From assembly GCA_023458095.1 (NCBI GenBank), contig JAEXAS010000014.1, positions 1-64,000 of the forward strand: a stretch of DNA of 64,000 nucleotides. Direction: 5' to 3'. The stretch's first letter is position 1. Every line of letters starts with the position of its first letter. This DNA comes from Actinomycetes bacterium (lineage in GTDB: Bacteria > Actinomycetota > Actinomycetes > Propionibacteriales > Propionibacteriaceae). Below are positions 24,259-33,950 of this stretch, piece by piece. Position numbers and translations under genes: made by a program. Below the pieces are notes generated by a model that was not told where the DNA came from, ran no database searches, and saw nothing but the letters and a program-made list of their open reading frames with translations.

Positions 24259-25755
24259 CTATTGCAGGGCCGAGGTCAGCCGGGCCAGGTTGTCCAAGAT
24301 GGTGGAACGCAGGGGCTGTTGCCGCCACTCCGCCAGGGTGAGTTCGCGCGAGGTGGCCCGGTAAGTCGCTTCGACCTCGCGAAGTTGGGCCACGAAGGGT
24401 GCTCCACGCACGAGCAGCGAGATCTCCTGGTTCAGACCGAAGGAGCGCATGTCCATATTGGACGAGCCGATGATCGCCACGTCGTTGTCGATGGTCATCG
24501 ACTTCGAATGCAGAATGAACGGCCGCTGGTACATCCAGATCGTCACCCCGGCCTCCAACAGCGCCTCGTAGTAGCTGCGCTGGGCGTGGTAGACCGTCGC
24601 CTGGTCACCTTCCTCCGAGACGAACAACTCGACCCGGACGCCGCGCTGGCAGGCTGTGGTGATCGCCACCAACAACCCTTCATCAGGGATGAAATACGGC
24701 GAAACGATGATGATCTGCTCCTGAGCGGCGTACAGCAGCCCCATGAACAGCTTCAGGTTGTTCTGGTACTCAAAACCCGGCCCGGACGGCACAATCTGGG
24801 CGTCCAGCCCCGGGGCGGAATCGTGGCCATCGGTGATGCCTAACTGCTGCACCAGGACTTCGTCGCATTCGCTGAACCAGTCGCCCAGAAACACTGCGTT
24901 GACGCTTTCCACCACCGGACCTTCGACCCGCACCATCAGATCGACCCAATGCAGGCCGCGGCGCAGATTGGCCTTCAGGTTGTAGGTCGAGTCGGTCAGG
25001 TTCTGGGAACCGGTGAAGGCCACCTGCCCGTCCACGACCAGCAGCTTGCGGTGATTGCGCAGGTCGGGCCGCTGGTAGCGGCCCTTCAGCGGCTGCACCG
25101 GCAGCAGCAGATGCCACTGGGCACCCATGGCATCCAATCGTTGGCAGGTCTGGCGGTAGTAGGGCTTGCTCCGGTTGGCCCAATGGTCCAACAGGACCCG
25201 CACCGCGACCCCGCGCTGGATCGCCGCCTCCAAGGCCTGGAAGAACACCTCGGTGGTCGCATCCACTTGCAGAATGTAGAACTCGACATGGACGAAGGTC
25301 GTCGCCTCATCGACCGCCGCAGCCATCGCCGCAATGCTCTTCTCGTAGTCAGGAAGCAATTCGGCTTGGTTTCCGCCGGTGAGCGGCATCGCCCCCAGGT
25401 TCCGATTCAGACGCACCAACGCGGTGAACCACTCCGGGGCGTCCGGCTGCAGGGGGCCTACATCCTCGTGCTGCGTGGCTTCGAGAATGTAGGCGTTGAT
25501 CTGTTGTTGTTTGAGCCGCAGGGCCCGAGGCAGCCGGGGGCTGCCGATCATCAGAAACAAGATCACCCCGACCCAGGGGATGAAGAAGATCGCCAGCAGC
25601 CAGGCCATCGCCGAGGTTGGGCGGCGGCTGCGCGGAATGATGATGATCGCTGTGACACGAATGACCACGTCGACCATGACGAACCCGATGACTGCCCAGG
25701 TCGTCCAATCGTTGGTGATCACCAGCGTCCTCTCGCCGTCGAGTCCGTCGGGCAC
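24259..25755 (-). CDS. cls: Cardiolipin synthase
   Basis: A 498-residue phospholipase D-family enzyme: two N-terminal membrane helices (WAVIGFVMVDVVIRVTAIII and MAWLLAIFFIPWVGVILFLM), then two HKD motifs, HRKLLVVDGQVAFTGSQN and HSKSMTIDNDVAIIGSSNMD, each followed by the usual acidic or Asn partner. It condenses two phosphatidylglycerols, or PG and another lipid, to cardiolipin at the membrane. Length and order match bacterial ClsA. The start could be at an internal codon nearer the first helix. It converges with mtnN. Confidence 0.92.
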   Translation of the reverse strand: MPDGLDGERTLVITNDWTTWAVIGFVMVDVVIRVTAIIIIPRSRRPTSAMAWLLAIFFIPWVGVILFLMIGSPRLPRALRLKQQQINAYILEATQHEDVGPLQPDAPEWFTALVRLNRNLGAMPLTGGNQAELLPDYEKSIAAMAAAVDEATTFVHVEFYILQVDATTEVFFQALEAAIQRGVAVRVLLDHWANRSKPYYRQTCQRLDAMGAQWHLLLPVQPLKGRYQRPDLRNHRKLLVVDGQVAFTGSQNLTDSTYNLKANLRRGLHWVDLMVRVEGPVVESVNAVFLGDWFSECDEVLVQQLGITDGHDSAPGLDAQIVPSGPGFEYQNNLKLFMGLLYAAQEQIIIVSPYFIPDEGLLVAITTACQRGVRVELFVSEEGDQATVYHAQRSYYEALLEAGVTIWMYQRPFILHSKSMTIDNDVAIIGSSNMDMRSFGLNQEISLLVRGAPFVAQLREVEATYRATSRELTLAEWRQQPLRSTILDNLARLTSALQ

Positions 25756-25816
25756 AGCCTATTCATAGCCTCACCCGTGCGGGGTCTGAATCGCGCAGGC
25801 GTGGCTGCGGACGGGT

Positions 25817-26857
25817 TCAGGCGTGGCTGGGACCTGCCCACAGATTGATCCCACCCTCGACGGCGTAGGTGTCGATCTGAGCCAGCTCCTCAGCGCTGAA
25901 GGTCAGATTGCGAACCGCCGCCAGGCTGTCTTCAAGCTGGGACACGCTGGACGCCCCGATCAGCGCTGAGGTGACCCGCTGGTCACGCAGCACCCAAGCG
26001 ATCGCCAGTTGCGCCAAGGTCTGACCCCGGCCAGCGGCCAGGTCATTGAGGGCACGCACATGGGCCAGGTTCTGCTCGGTGAGCAACTCGGTCGAAAGCG
26101 ACTTGTCTTGTGCGGCGCGCGATCCTTGGGGAACCCCGTTGAGGTACTTGTCGGTGAGCATGCCTTGGGCCAACGGGGAGAAGGCGATGGCGCCCAGCCC
26201 GGTCTCGTCCAAGGCATCCAAGAGGTCCTCTTCAATCCACCGATTGAGCATCGAGTAGGACGGCTGATGGATCACCAGCGGGGTTCCCCATTGCTCGGCG
26301 ATGGCCACCGCCTGCCGAGTGCGTTGCGCAGAGTAGGACGAGATACCCACGTAGAGCGCCTTGCCCTGCCGGACGGCGGTATCCAGCGCCGCCATGGTCT
26401 CTTCCAAGGGCGTGGTCGGGTCGAAATGGTGGTGATAGAAGATGTCGACGTAGTCCAGCCCCATGCGGCTCAGCGACTGATCCAACGACGCCAGCAGGTA
26501 TTTGCGCGAGCCCAGGTCACCGTAGGGACCCGACCACATGTCCCAGCCAGCTTTGCTGGAGATGATCAGCTCATCGCGATAGGGCTTGAAGTCTTCACGG
26601 AAGTGGCGACCGAAGTTGGTCTCGGCAGCACCGTAGGGCGGGCCGTAGTTGTTGGCCAGGTCGAAGTGGGTCACCCCCAGCTCGAAGGCCCGACGCAGCG
26701 TCGCGCGCTGGGTGGCGAAGGCCACGTCGTCACCGAAGTTGTGCCACAGGCCCAGCGAGATCGCCGGCAGTTTCAGTCCGCTGCGTCCGACCGTCCGGTA
26801 AGGCAGGCGGCCGTCGTAACGCTTGGGGTCGGGTGCGTAGGTGTCGAGAATCGGCAT
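25817..26857 (-). CDS. Aldo/keto reductase, YghZ/Kv-beta-like
   Basis: ATG 26857 with AAAGGAG box gives 346 residues; the frame runs further upstream without support. The N-terminus YDGRLPYRTVGRSGLKLPAI and segments HFDLANNYGPPYGAAETNFG, ELIISSKAGWDMWSGPYGD and DYVDIFYHHHFDP carry the AKR catalytic residues and closely follow YghZ (L-glyceraldehyde 3-phosphate reductase, AKR14). NADPH-dependent detoxification of aldehydes such as methylglyoxal is the likely job. Confidence 0.9.
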   Translation of the reverse strand: MPILDTYAPDPKRYDGRLPYRTVGRSGLKLPAISLGLWHNFGDDVAFATQRATLRRAFELGVTHFDLANNYGPPYGAAETNFGRHFREDFKPYRDELIISSKAGWDMWSGPYGDLGSRKYLLASLDQSLSRMGLDYVDIFYHHHFDPTTPLEETMAALDTAVRQGKALYVGISSYSAQRTRQAVAIAEQWGTPLVIHQPSYSMLNRWIEEDLLDALDETGLGAIAFSPLAQGMLTDKYLNGVPQGSRAAQDKSLSTELLTEQNLAHVRALNDLAAGRGQTLAQLAIAWVLRDQRVTSALIGASSVSQLEDSLAAVRNLTFSAEELAQIDTYAVEGGINLWAGPSHA

Positions 26858-26968
26858 GGTGACAAGCTCCTTTGCTGGCCGCACCAGTCTAAGGTGACAG
26901 CCCACACAGCGGTCGGCTGACTGGGGCCGAACTCACGAACGGGTGCCGCCCGCCCCGAAAGGCTTGCG

Positions 26969-27223
26969 TCACTCGGACGAAACGCGCTGCAACTCGGCCA
27001 ACCTTTCGAGGATCAGCTCTTGGCGCATCGCCACCCGGTTGGCTACCAGGAGCCCCACCCACGCGATGAACCCGATCAGCATCAAAAACAGCGCGCCGGT
27101 CAGCAGCAGCAGATTGATACCCGAGTCAGCCGTCAACCCCCACACCACCGTCAACAGAAGGCCGACCAGGCCTATGAGCCCCAGATTCCCGAAAGCCTCT
27201 AACACTCGCAACTCATTCTTCAT
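26969..27223 (-). CDS. Small two-helix membrane protein
   Basis: 84 residues: a short cytosolic head, two predicted membrane helices (about 15-30 and 35-62), and a charged helical tail ANRVAMRQELILERLAELQR that could form a coiled coil. No family is recognised. It is a separate gene between the aldo/keto reductase and serine dehydratase. Confidence 0.6.
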   Translation of the reverse strand: MKNELRVLEAFGNLGLIGLVGLLLTVVWGLTADSGINLLLLTGALFLMLIGFIAWVGLLVANRVAMRQELILERLAELQRVSSE

Positions 27224-27280
27224 GAGCGGAGCGTAGTGAAATTCGGCGAACGGCGCTCTCTCAATTGCCTCTGCTGGCCG

Positions 27281-28651
27281 TTAACATTCGATGACGTTCA
27301 CGGCCAGGCCTCCCCGAGCGGTTTCCTTGTATTTCGCGCTCATATCCGCGCCGGTTTGGCGCATGGTTTTCAGCACCGAATCCAGGCTGACGATGTGGTG
27401 CCCATCGCCGCGCAGAGCGGTGCGGGCAGCGGTGACCGCTTTGACTGCGGCAATCGCGTTGCGCTCAATGCACGGAATTTGAACCAGGCCACCGACCGGA
27501 TCGCAGGTCAGGCCCAGATTGTGTTCCATGCCGATCTCGGCGGCATTCTCCACTTGGCCAGGAGTTCCGCCCAAGGCCGCGGCCAGCCCAGCGGCAGCCA
27601 TCGAGCAGGCGGCACCGATCTCGCCTTGACACCCGACCTCTGCACCGGAGATGGACGCCAACTCCTTGATCACCACCCCGATCGCGCCGGCGCTGAGCAG
27701 GAATCGCAGCACCCCCGCGTCGTCGGCGCCCGGAGTGAACCGCCGGTAGTACATGAGCACCGCAGGGACCACTCCGGCTGCACCGTTGGTGGGCGCGGTG
27801 ACGACCCGTCCACCGGCCGCGTTCTCCTCGTTCACCGCCAAGGCATACAAGGTGATCCAGTCCAAACCCCGCAAGGGATCCTCGGTGTCGGTGGAGGCCT
27901 GCAGTCGATGCAGCAGTTCCGGCGCGCGCCGCGGCACCTGCAGGCCACCGGGAAGCAGGCCTTCGGTGTTCATGCCTCGATGGATGCAGCCCTGCATCAC
28001 CTGCCACAGGTGCAACAGCCCGGCGTCGATCTCCGCATCGCTGCGCCAGGCCCGTTCGTTCTGACGCATCAGCCGGGCGACCGAGAAACCGGTCTGGGAG
28101 CAATGGTCCAACAGTTGCGCGCCGGTCGCGAACGGATAGGGCACCGCTGTGGTGTCAGGCACGATCCGATCGGTTCCGGTCTGTTCGTCGTCCAGAACGA
28201 AACCACCGCCCACCGAGTAATAGGTGCGTTGAATCACCGCCGAGCCGGCGGCGTCCAGCGCGGTGAAGACCATGCCGTTGGGGTGTATCGGAAGTGATCG
28301 ACGCCGATGCAGCGCCACGTCGCGATCAGGGTCGAAATCGACCACCACGCCACTGGCCAGCCGGAGCGCGCCGTTTTGGCGACAGTCCTCCAACACCGCA
28401 GGGGCCGACTCCGGATCAACGGTCTCGGGATCATGACCGGCCAGGCCCAAAACCACCGCAGCCACCGAGCCGTGACCGCGTCCGGTGGCGCCCAGCGATC
28501 CGAAGAGTTCCACGGTGAGTCGTGACGGTGGCCGCGGACTCTGTGCGGCCAGCGCGTCCGCGAAGCGGCGGGCGGCCTTCATTGGGCCAACGGTGTGGGA
28601 CGACGACGGCCCGATGCCGACCCGAAAGAGGTCGAAGACACTCAATGCCAT
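27281..28651 (-). CDS. sdaA: L-serine ammonia-lyase, iron-sulfur type
   Basis: A 456-residue single-chain enzyme with beta then alpha domain. The N-terminus SVFDLFRVGIGPSSSHTVGP is diagnostic. In the alpha domain, AEVGCQGEIGAACSMAAAGL and LTCDPVGGLVQIPCIERNA hold the cysteines that carry the [4Fe-4S] cluster. It deaminates L-serine to pyruvate and ammonia; the iron-sulfur form is oxygen sensitive and suits an anaerobic or microaerophilic life. It is a single gene on the minus strand. Confidence 0.95.
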   Translation of the reverse strand: MALSVFDLFRVGIGPSSSHTVGPMKAARRFADALAAQSPRPPSRLTVELFGSLGATGRGHGSVAAVVLGLAGHDPETVDPESAPAVLEDCRQNGALRLASGVVVDFDPDRDVALHRRRSLPIHPNGMVFTALDAAGSAVIQRTYYSVGGGFVLDDEQTGTDRIVPDTTAVPYPFATGAQLLDHCSQTGFSVARLMRQNERAWRSDAEIDAGLLHLWQVMQGCIHRGMNTEGLLPGGLQVPRRAPELLHRLQASTDTEDPLRGLDWITLYALAVNEENAAGGRVVTAPTNGAAGVVPAVLMYYRRFTPGADDAGVLRFLLSAGAIGVVIKELASISGAEVGCQGEIGAACSMAAAGLAAALGGTPGQVENAAEIGMEHNLGLTCDPVGGLVQIPCIERNAIAAVKAVTAARTALRGDGHHIVSLDSVLKTMRQTGADMSAKYKETARGGLAVNVIEC

Positions 28652-28905
28652 GGGTTCAGGCTAGGACCTCCCCGCCCCAGTCAGGTGGGAAATGATCGGT
28701 TCTCCGCGCCCTGATGGGGCGGCGATGTCCCCGGCGGCGTCTCACGCGCATCGCGCAGTCGCTGCGGTGCTCAAAGATGCGCCACACTCTGGCGCTAAGG
28801 ACACCTTCAGAGGACCCTTGAAGAACAGGGTGCAGCCAGGCGCCCTGCCCCCAGACCACAGACCACAATCTTCGCCAGCAAAGGCTGAGCGAAAAGGAGC
28901 AGAAA

Positions 28906-30366
28906 ATGACCGAAGCCGAACTGATCGCTTCCCTGCCAACGGGGTTGTTCATCGGCGGCGAATGGCGGGAATCATCCACCGGAAATCGGTTCGGTGTGGA
29001 CGATCCCGCAACCGGAAAGCAACTCACCACCGTCGCTGACGCCTCTCCCGAGGACGGCATGGCAGCGTTGGACGCCGCCGCGGCAGCCCAGGAGTCGTGG
29101 GCGGCCACGCCGCCACGGGTGCGCGGCGAGATTCTGCGCAAGGCGTTCGAGCTGCTCCAGGCCCGGGCTGATGACTTCGCCTTGGTGATGACCATGGAGA
29201 TGGGCAAGTCGCTCACCGAAGCCCGTGGCGAGGTGAACTACGGCGCGGAGTTCCTGCGCTGGTTCAGCGAAGAGGCCTGCCGCATCAACGGCCGCTACTC
29301 CACCTCTCCGGACGGGAATTCCCGCTTCCTCGTCCTGAAGAAGCCGGTCGGCCCGTCGCTGCTGATCACCCCCTGGAACTTCCCGTTGGCGATGGCCACC
29401 CGAAAGATCGGCCCTGCGCTGGCCGCCGGCTGCACCGTGGTGATCAAGCCTGCCGCTCTCACCCCGCTGACCACCTTGCTGTTCACCCAGGTTCTGGTGG
29501 ACGCCGGCCTGCCCGCCGGGGTGGTGAACGTGATCACCACCACTCGGTCCGGGGCCACCACCGGCCCCCTCATCGCCGATCCGCGACTGCGCAAGTTGTC
29601 GTTCACCGGCTCCACCGAGGTCGGACAGCGCCTGCTTCAGGCCGCCGCCCAGAATGTGCTGCGCACCTCGATGGAACTTGGCGGCAACGCCCCCTTCCTG
29701 GTCTTCGAGGACGCCGACCTCGACGCGGCCGTCGAGGGAGCCCTGGCCGCCAAGCTGCGCAACATGGGTGAGGCATGCACGGCCGCCAACCGGTTCTACG
29801 TCCACGAGTCGATCGCTGCGGAGTTCTCCGAGAAGCTCGCGGCCAAGGTCGCGGCCAAGACCGTCGGACGCGGCACCGAGCCCGGCATCGACATCGGCCC
29901 GCTAGTGGACGCTGAAAGCCGCGAGAAGGTCGACGAGTTGGTGCGCGACGCCGTTGCCAAGGGCGCCACCGTGGTCACCGGCGGCGCACCGATCGATGGT
30001 CCGGGCTTCTTCTACGCCCCGACGGTGCTGACCAATGTGCCCACCGACGCCGATGTGTTCACCAACGAGATCTTCGGCCCCGTCGCCCCGGTCACCACCT
30101 TCGCCACCGAGGATGAGGCGGTCGCTTTGGCCAACTCCACCCCGTATGGACTGATCGCCTACGCCTTCACCAAGGACCTGGCCCGCGCGCTTCGCCTTCC
30201 CGAGCGCATCGAGTCCGGCATGCTCGGCATCAACTCCGGCGTGGTTTCCAACCCGGCGGCACCCTTCGGTGGCGTCAAGCAGTCCGGGTTGGGTCGGGAA
30301 GGCTCCGCCGAGGGCATCGAGGAGTACCTCGAGACCATGTACGTGGGCATCCCCAACCCCAGCTGA
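28906..30366 (+). CDS. gabD: NAD(P)-dependent succinate-semialdehyde dehydrogenase
   Basis: The ATG follows AAAAGGAG. The 486-residue aldehyde dehydrogenase has ITPWNFPLAMATRKIGPALA, LSFTGSTEVGQRLL, catalytic Glu in MELGGNAPFLVFEDAD and catalytic Cys in NMGEACTAANRF, ending GVKQSGLGREGSAEGIEEYL. This fits the GabD branch, oxidising succinate semialdehyde to succinate in GABA or 4-hydroxybutyrate breakdown. No transaminase is next to it. An intrinsic terminator-like structure follows. Confidence 0.9.
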   Translation: MTEAELIASLPTGLFIGGEWRESSTGNRFGVDDPATGKQLTTVADASPEDGMAALDAAAAAQESWAATPPRVRGEILRKAFELLQARADDFALVMTMEMGKSLTEARGEVNYGAEFLRWFSEEACRINGRYSTSPDGNSRFLVLKKPVGPSLLITPWNFPLAMATRKIGPALAAGCTVVIKPAALTPLTTLLFTQVLVDAGLPAGVVNVITTTRSGATTGPLIADPRLRKLSFTGSTEVGQRLLQAAAQNVLRTSMELGGNAPFLVFEDADLDAAVEGALAAKLRNMGEACTAANRFYVHESIAAEFSEKLAAKVAAKTVGRGTEPGIDIGPLVDAESREKVDELVRDAVAKGATVVTGGAPIDGPGFFYAPTVLTNVPTDADVFTNEIFGPVAPVTTFATEDEAVALANSTPYGLIAYAFTKDLARALRLPERIESGMLGINSGVVSNPAAPFGGVKQSGLGREGSAEGIEEYLETMYVGIPNPS

Positions 30367-30379
30367 TCTCAGCCGACGC

Positions 30380-30444
30380 AACGCTCCCGTTTGCGGCCGC
30401 GACCTCCCTTCCCGGGGGGACGTGACTGCGGACGGGGGCGTTTT
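30380..30444 (+). terminator. Terminator-like structure after gabD
   Basis: AACGCTCCCGT (30380-30390) pairs with ACGGGGGCGTT (30432-30442) with one G-U pair, and the right arm runs into TTTT. The large loop holds an inner stem of CCTCCC against GGGGGG. It begins 14 bases after the gabD stop. Confidence 0.55.
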
Positions 30445-30756
30445 GCGTGGTCGAACCTGTTGGCCGGTCAGCAATCATGGCTCCATGTAGCTGCGGATCG
30501 GTGTGGTGTCCATGCTGGCTGCCGTGGCTTATGCGATAGCCGCGGCGACTTCGGCTGCGTGGGCGACGAACCGCGCCGCCGGGCCTCGGGCTGCGCCTTC
30601 GCGACACTCATCCTCGGGGACGACCTCAATCGCCCGCCGAGTCGATGCGGGCCACTCGGCAGCCCTCCTAGCGTGACTGCGGGTGGTGTCAGCACTACCC
30701 GAAAGCCTCGCCCGCAGGCCATTTCGACTGATGCGGCACTTTTCTAGGTTGGAGCT
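30445..30756. other. Intergenic region before the LolD/FtsX exporter
   Basis: This stretch holds no convincing gene. A 55-codon frame from about 30513 begins with an alanine-rich hydrophobic stretch (MLAAVAYAIAAATSAAWA) and then becomes basic and low-complexity; it may be the N-terminal remnant of a membrane protein, but support is weak. No clear promoter motif was seen before the ATG at 30757. Confidence 0.35.
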
Positions 30757-31512
30757 ATGACCATGACAATGTCCGCAACCCAGCCGGCGACGGCAATCGC
30801 CTCGGCTGTTTCCCTTACCAAGATCTATGGCTCCGGCGACACCGTCGTACGCGCCTTGGATGGCGTCGACGTGGAGTTCACCAAAGGCTCCTTCACCGCC
30901 ATCATGGGCCCGTCCGGCTCAGGCAAGTCCACCCTGATGCACTGCCTGGCCGGCCTGGACCGGCCCACCTCCGGGCAGGTCTTCCTGGGTGGTCACAATC
31001 TCTCTGAGCTCGGCGACAAGCAGTTGACCCGGGTGCGCCGCGACGCGGTGGGATTCGTCTTCCAGTCCTTCAACCTGCTCCCCACTCTGACTGCGGAGCA
31101 GAACATCATGCTGCCGTTGGATCTGGCCGGCCAGAAGCCCGACCGAGCCCTGTTCAATACCTTGATCGACTCGCTGCGCCTGCGCGACCGACTCTCCCAC
31201 CTGCCCTCTCAGCTCTCCGGTGGTCAGCAGCAGCGCGTCGCCATCGCCCGAGCGCTCATGACCTCGCCGGCGGTGGTGTTCGCCGACGAACCGACCGGCG
31301 CCCTGGATTCCCGCGCCGGCCACGAGCTGCTCAGCTACCTGCAGCGCACCAGTCGCGACTTGGAGCAGACCATCGTCATGGTCACCCACGACGCCAACGC
31401 CGCCGCCTTCGCCGGACGCACCGTCCTGCTGTCGGACGGACGCATCGTCAATGACTTGGACCAGCCCAGCGCCGACCAGATCATGGCTGCGACCGCAAAG
31501 CTGGGCGCCTGA
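30757..31512 (+). CDS. ABC transporter ATP-binding protein, LolD/MacB type
   Basis: A 251-residue nucleotide-binding subunit: Walker A MGPSGSGKSTLMHCLAGLDR, Q-loop FVFQSFNLLPTLTAEQNI, signature LSGGQQQRVAIARALM, Walker B VVFADEPTGALDS and H-loop VMVTHDANAAAF. The FNLLPTLTAxENI and GALDSRAGHELL features mark the MacB/LolD/FtsE group, which works with FtsX-like permeases to move lipoproteins, peptides or drugs outward. Its stop abuts the permease ATG. Confidence 0.93.
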   Translation: MTMTMSATQPATAIASAVSLTKIYGSGDTVVRALDGVDVEFTKGSFTAIMGPSGSGKSTLMHCLAGLDRPTSGQVFLGGHNLSELGDKQLTRVRRDAVGFVFQSFNLLPTLTAEQNIMLPLDLAGQKPDRALFNTLIDSLRLRDRLSHLPSQLSGGQQQRVAIARALMTSPAVVFADEPTGALDSRAGHELLSYLQRTSRDLEQTIVMVTHDANAAAFAGRTVLLSDGRIVNDLDQPSADQIMAATAKLGA

Positions 31513-33947
31513 TGTTCACCCAAGCTCTTTCTGAGGTTCGTCGCCATCCGGGTCGATTCCTCGCCACCGTGTTGGCCATCGCCATCAGTGTCGCCTTCTT
31601 GGCCGGCTCTGCAGTGCTGGTGGCCACCGAAGGCCAGGGGCAGGGCAAGGCGCTGAGCGTGTCTACCGCCGAGGCCGATGTCGTGGTCATCCTCGAAAAC
31701 GAAGGCCAGTCCCAGCAGGCCGCCCGACGGATCACCCAGACCCCCGGTATCGCGGTGAGCGCCCCGGTCGTATCGGGAGGCGTGATCGTCTCCGGTCAAG
31801 GAATCTCCTCAGCGCTGGATCTGGTCAATGTGCCGCCCGAACCATTGCGCTGGGCAGCCCTGACCGCAGGACGGTGGCCGACCAGGGCCGATGAGGTCGC
31901 CCTCAGCGCCGGGGCCGCTAAGAGCCTGTCGGTGAAGATCGGTGATCGACTGCGTTCCGCCGGGGACGGCACGTCGGCGCAGGTGGTGGGCCTGACCAAT
32001 GAGCCTAGTGGTCTGTTCGCCAAGACCGGCTACGCCGCCGACACCTTCTTCACCCCCACCGGCAATCTGTCCGAGATCGCCCGCATGTGGACCATCAAGG
32101 CAGCCCCCGGGGTGACTCCCAGTCAACTGGTCAGCACCCTCCAATCGCGGCTGAAGCCCGTTGATGGTGCCACAGTGATGCTCAGCGGTGACTACCGCGC
32201 CAAGAAGGTGGCCGCGATCGCAAAGGACTTCGACATCTTCGCCAACATCTTGTGGGTGTTCGCGGCGATCGCGATGGTCGTCGGCATGATCACCATCGCC
32301 AACACCTTTGCCATCACAGTGGCTCAGCGACGCCGCCAAATCGGTCTGCTGCGTGCTGTCGGGGCGTCCGGGGCACAGGTACGGCGTCGCTTCTTCGGTG
32401 AGGCGGTGATTCTGGGCGCCCTCGGATCCCTGCTGGGACTGGTGTTGGGCACCGGCTTGGCCGTCGCCGTGACCGCCTGGAGCACGGCCCTGTTCTGGGG
32501 CTTGGAACTGCCGTGGCTGCAGCTTGCCGGGGCTTTCGGGCTGGGTGTTCTGGCCACCGTGGTGGCCGCCTTCGTCCCGATCATTCGTGGCACTCGCGTC
32601 ATGCCTTTGGAGGCGCTGCAGCCCACCCTGCCCGCCTCGGACGCACGCCGGACCTCCGCCGTTCGCGTCGTCATCTGCACCCTGTTCGTCCTCGCCGGCG
32701 CGGGCTTGGCTGTCGCCTCTCTGGTCTGGGCCAACTCCAACTCGCTGCTGATGGCGGTCGGGGCCGGTGGCCTGATCTCCTTGGGTGTTCTGCTCGGAGC
32801 GCCGTTGTCCGTGCCGACGCTGCTGCGCGCGGTAGGCGCTGTGGTGCGTCCGCTGGGCACGGTGCCTCGACTGGCTGCCGACAACGCCGAGCGCAACCCG
32901 CGCCGAGCCACAGCGACGGCCACGGCGTTGATGCTCGCAATCGGTTTGATGGTGACTCTCCAAGTGGCCACGGCCAGTATCAGCGTCACCGCGAACACCG
33001 AGTTAGCTAGGGAGTACCCGGTCGATCTACAGGTGTCCGGGGCGCCCAGTGGTACGACGCCGGTGCGCATTCCGGACGCCAAGATCACCCAACTGACCCA
33101 GATTCCTGGCGTGGACGCATCAGTCGCGTTGCCCGCGACCCTGGCATCGGTCACAGAGGGTCCGCAGTTGTTGGTCTTCGGCTACCGCGATGGCATCGTG
33201 GCGACCACCGGACTTGATCGGTCGGTCGCCGACGGCGAGGTGTTGCTCAATGGCTACCTGGCCGAGCACCTCCCCAAGACGGTGACGATCATCGGAGAGT
33301 CCGGCAAAGCCCGCTTGACGGTGGTTACCTCGCGCATGGTCGCTTCCGACCAGGCGATGGTGTCGGCGGCCACCTTGTCCCAGCTCGGCAAGCCGGTCGC
33401 GAATGCCAGTGTGTGGCTGTCGGTGCCAGACCGCTCCCAGGCGGCTTCGGTGATGGTTGCCGCCTCCGACATCGCCGGATCGCAGGACTTGGTGGGGGGT
33501 GCGATTGCCGAATCAGCCATGCTGGAGAGCATCTTGAATGTGCTGCTCGCCATCGCCACCGGCCTGCTCGCGGTCGCGGTGCTCATCGCGCTGGTTGGGG
33601 TGGGTAACACCCTCAGCCTGTCGGTGCTCGAACGGACCAGGGAGTCGGCTCTGCTGCGCGCCTTGGGACTGCAGGCCAGTTCACTGCGGGCGATGTTGAC
33701 CATCGAAGCGCTGCAGGTGACCACTGTCGGCCTCATCGTGGGGCTGGTAGCCGGTGGCTTCTTCGGCTGGCTGGGCGCAGCCGCGACGGCGAATTCGATG
33801 AAGATGGAATCGGCTCAGTTCGCCGTCAACGGCGGGCAGACCGCGCTCATGATCGCGGTGGCGGTGGCGGCTGCGGCCCTGGCCTCCGTGATTCCGGGAC
33901 GGCGGGCTGCGAAGGCCGCTCCGACCGAGGCGCTGGCCGAGGTGTGA
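31512..33947 (+). CDS. FtsX-like ABC transporter permease, two-module
   Basis: An 811-residue protein with an N-terminal helix (FLATVLAIAISVAFLAGSAV), a MacB-type extracellular domain, three helices ending in RRRQIGLLRAVGASGAQVRR, a second half beginning ERNPRRATATATALMLAIGL, another extracellular domain and a last FtsX module with TRESALLRALGLQASSLRAM. The duplicated FtsX plan is usual for Gram-positive exporters of antimicrobial peptides or lipids. It works with the adjoining ATPase. No two-component sensor lies beside it, and the cargo is unknown. Confidence 0.9.
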   Translation: MFTQALSEVRRHPGRFLATVLAIAISVAFLAGSAVLVATEGQGQGKALSVSTAEADVVVILENEGQSQQAARRITQTPGIAVSAPVVSGGVIVSGQGISSALDLVNVPPEPLRWAALTAGRWPTRADEVALSAGAAKSLSVKIGDRLRSAGDGTSAQVVGLTNEPSGLFAKTGYAADTFFTPTGNLSEIARMWTIKAAPGVTPSQLVSTLQSRLKPVDGATVMLSGDYRAKKVAAIAKDFDIFANILWVFAAIAMVVGMITIANTFAITVAQRRRQIGLLRAVGASGAQVRRRFFGEAVILGALGSLLGLVLGTGLAVAVTAWSTALFWGLELPWLQLAGAFGLGVLATVVAAFVPIIRGTRVMPLEALQPTLPASDARRTSAVRVVICTLFVLAGAGLAVASLVWANSNSLLMAVGAGGLISLGVLLGAPLSVPTLLRAVGAVVRPLGTVPRLAADNAERNPRRATATATALMLAIGLMVTLQVATASISVTANTELAREYPVDLQVSGAPSGTTPVRIPDAKITQLTQIPGVDASVALPATLASVTEGPQLLVFGYRDGIVATTGLDRSVADGEVLLNGYLAEHLPKTVTIIGESGKARLTVVTSRMVASDQAMVSAATLSQLGKPVANASVWLSVPDRSQAASVMVAASDIAGSQDLVGGAIAESAMLESILNVLLAIATGLLAVAVLIALVGVGNTLSLSVLERTRESALLRALGLQASSLRAMLTIEALQVTTVGLIVGLVAGGFFGWLGAAATANSMKMESAQFAVNGGQTALMIAVAVAAAALASVIPGRRAAKAAPTEALAEV

Positions 33948-33950
33948 ACC

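Noticed and set aside
30513..30680. 55-codon hydrophobic frame before the exporter operon
   Set aside because: No ribosome-binding site, low-complexity basic tail; mentioned only as a possible remnant.
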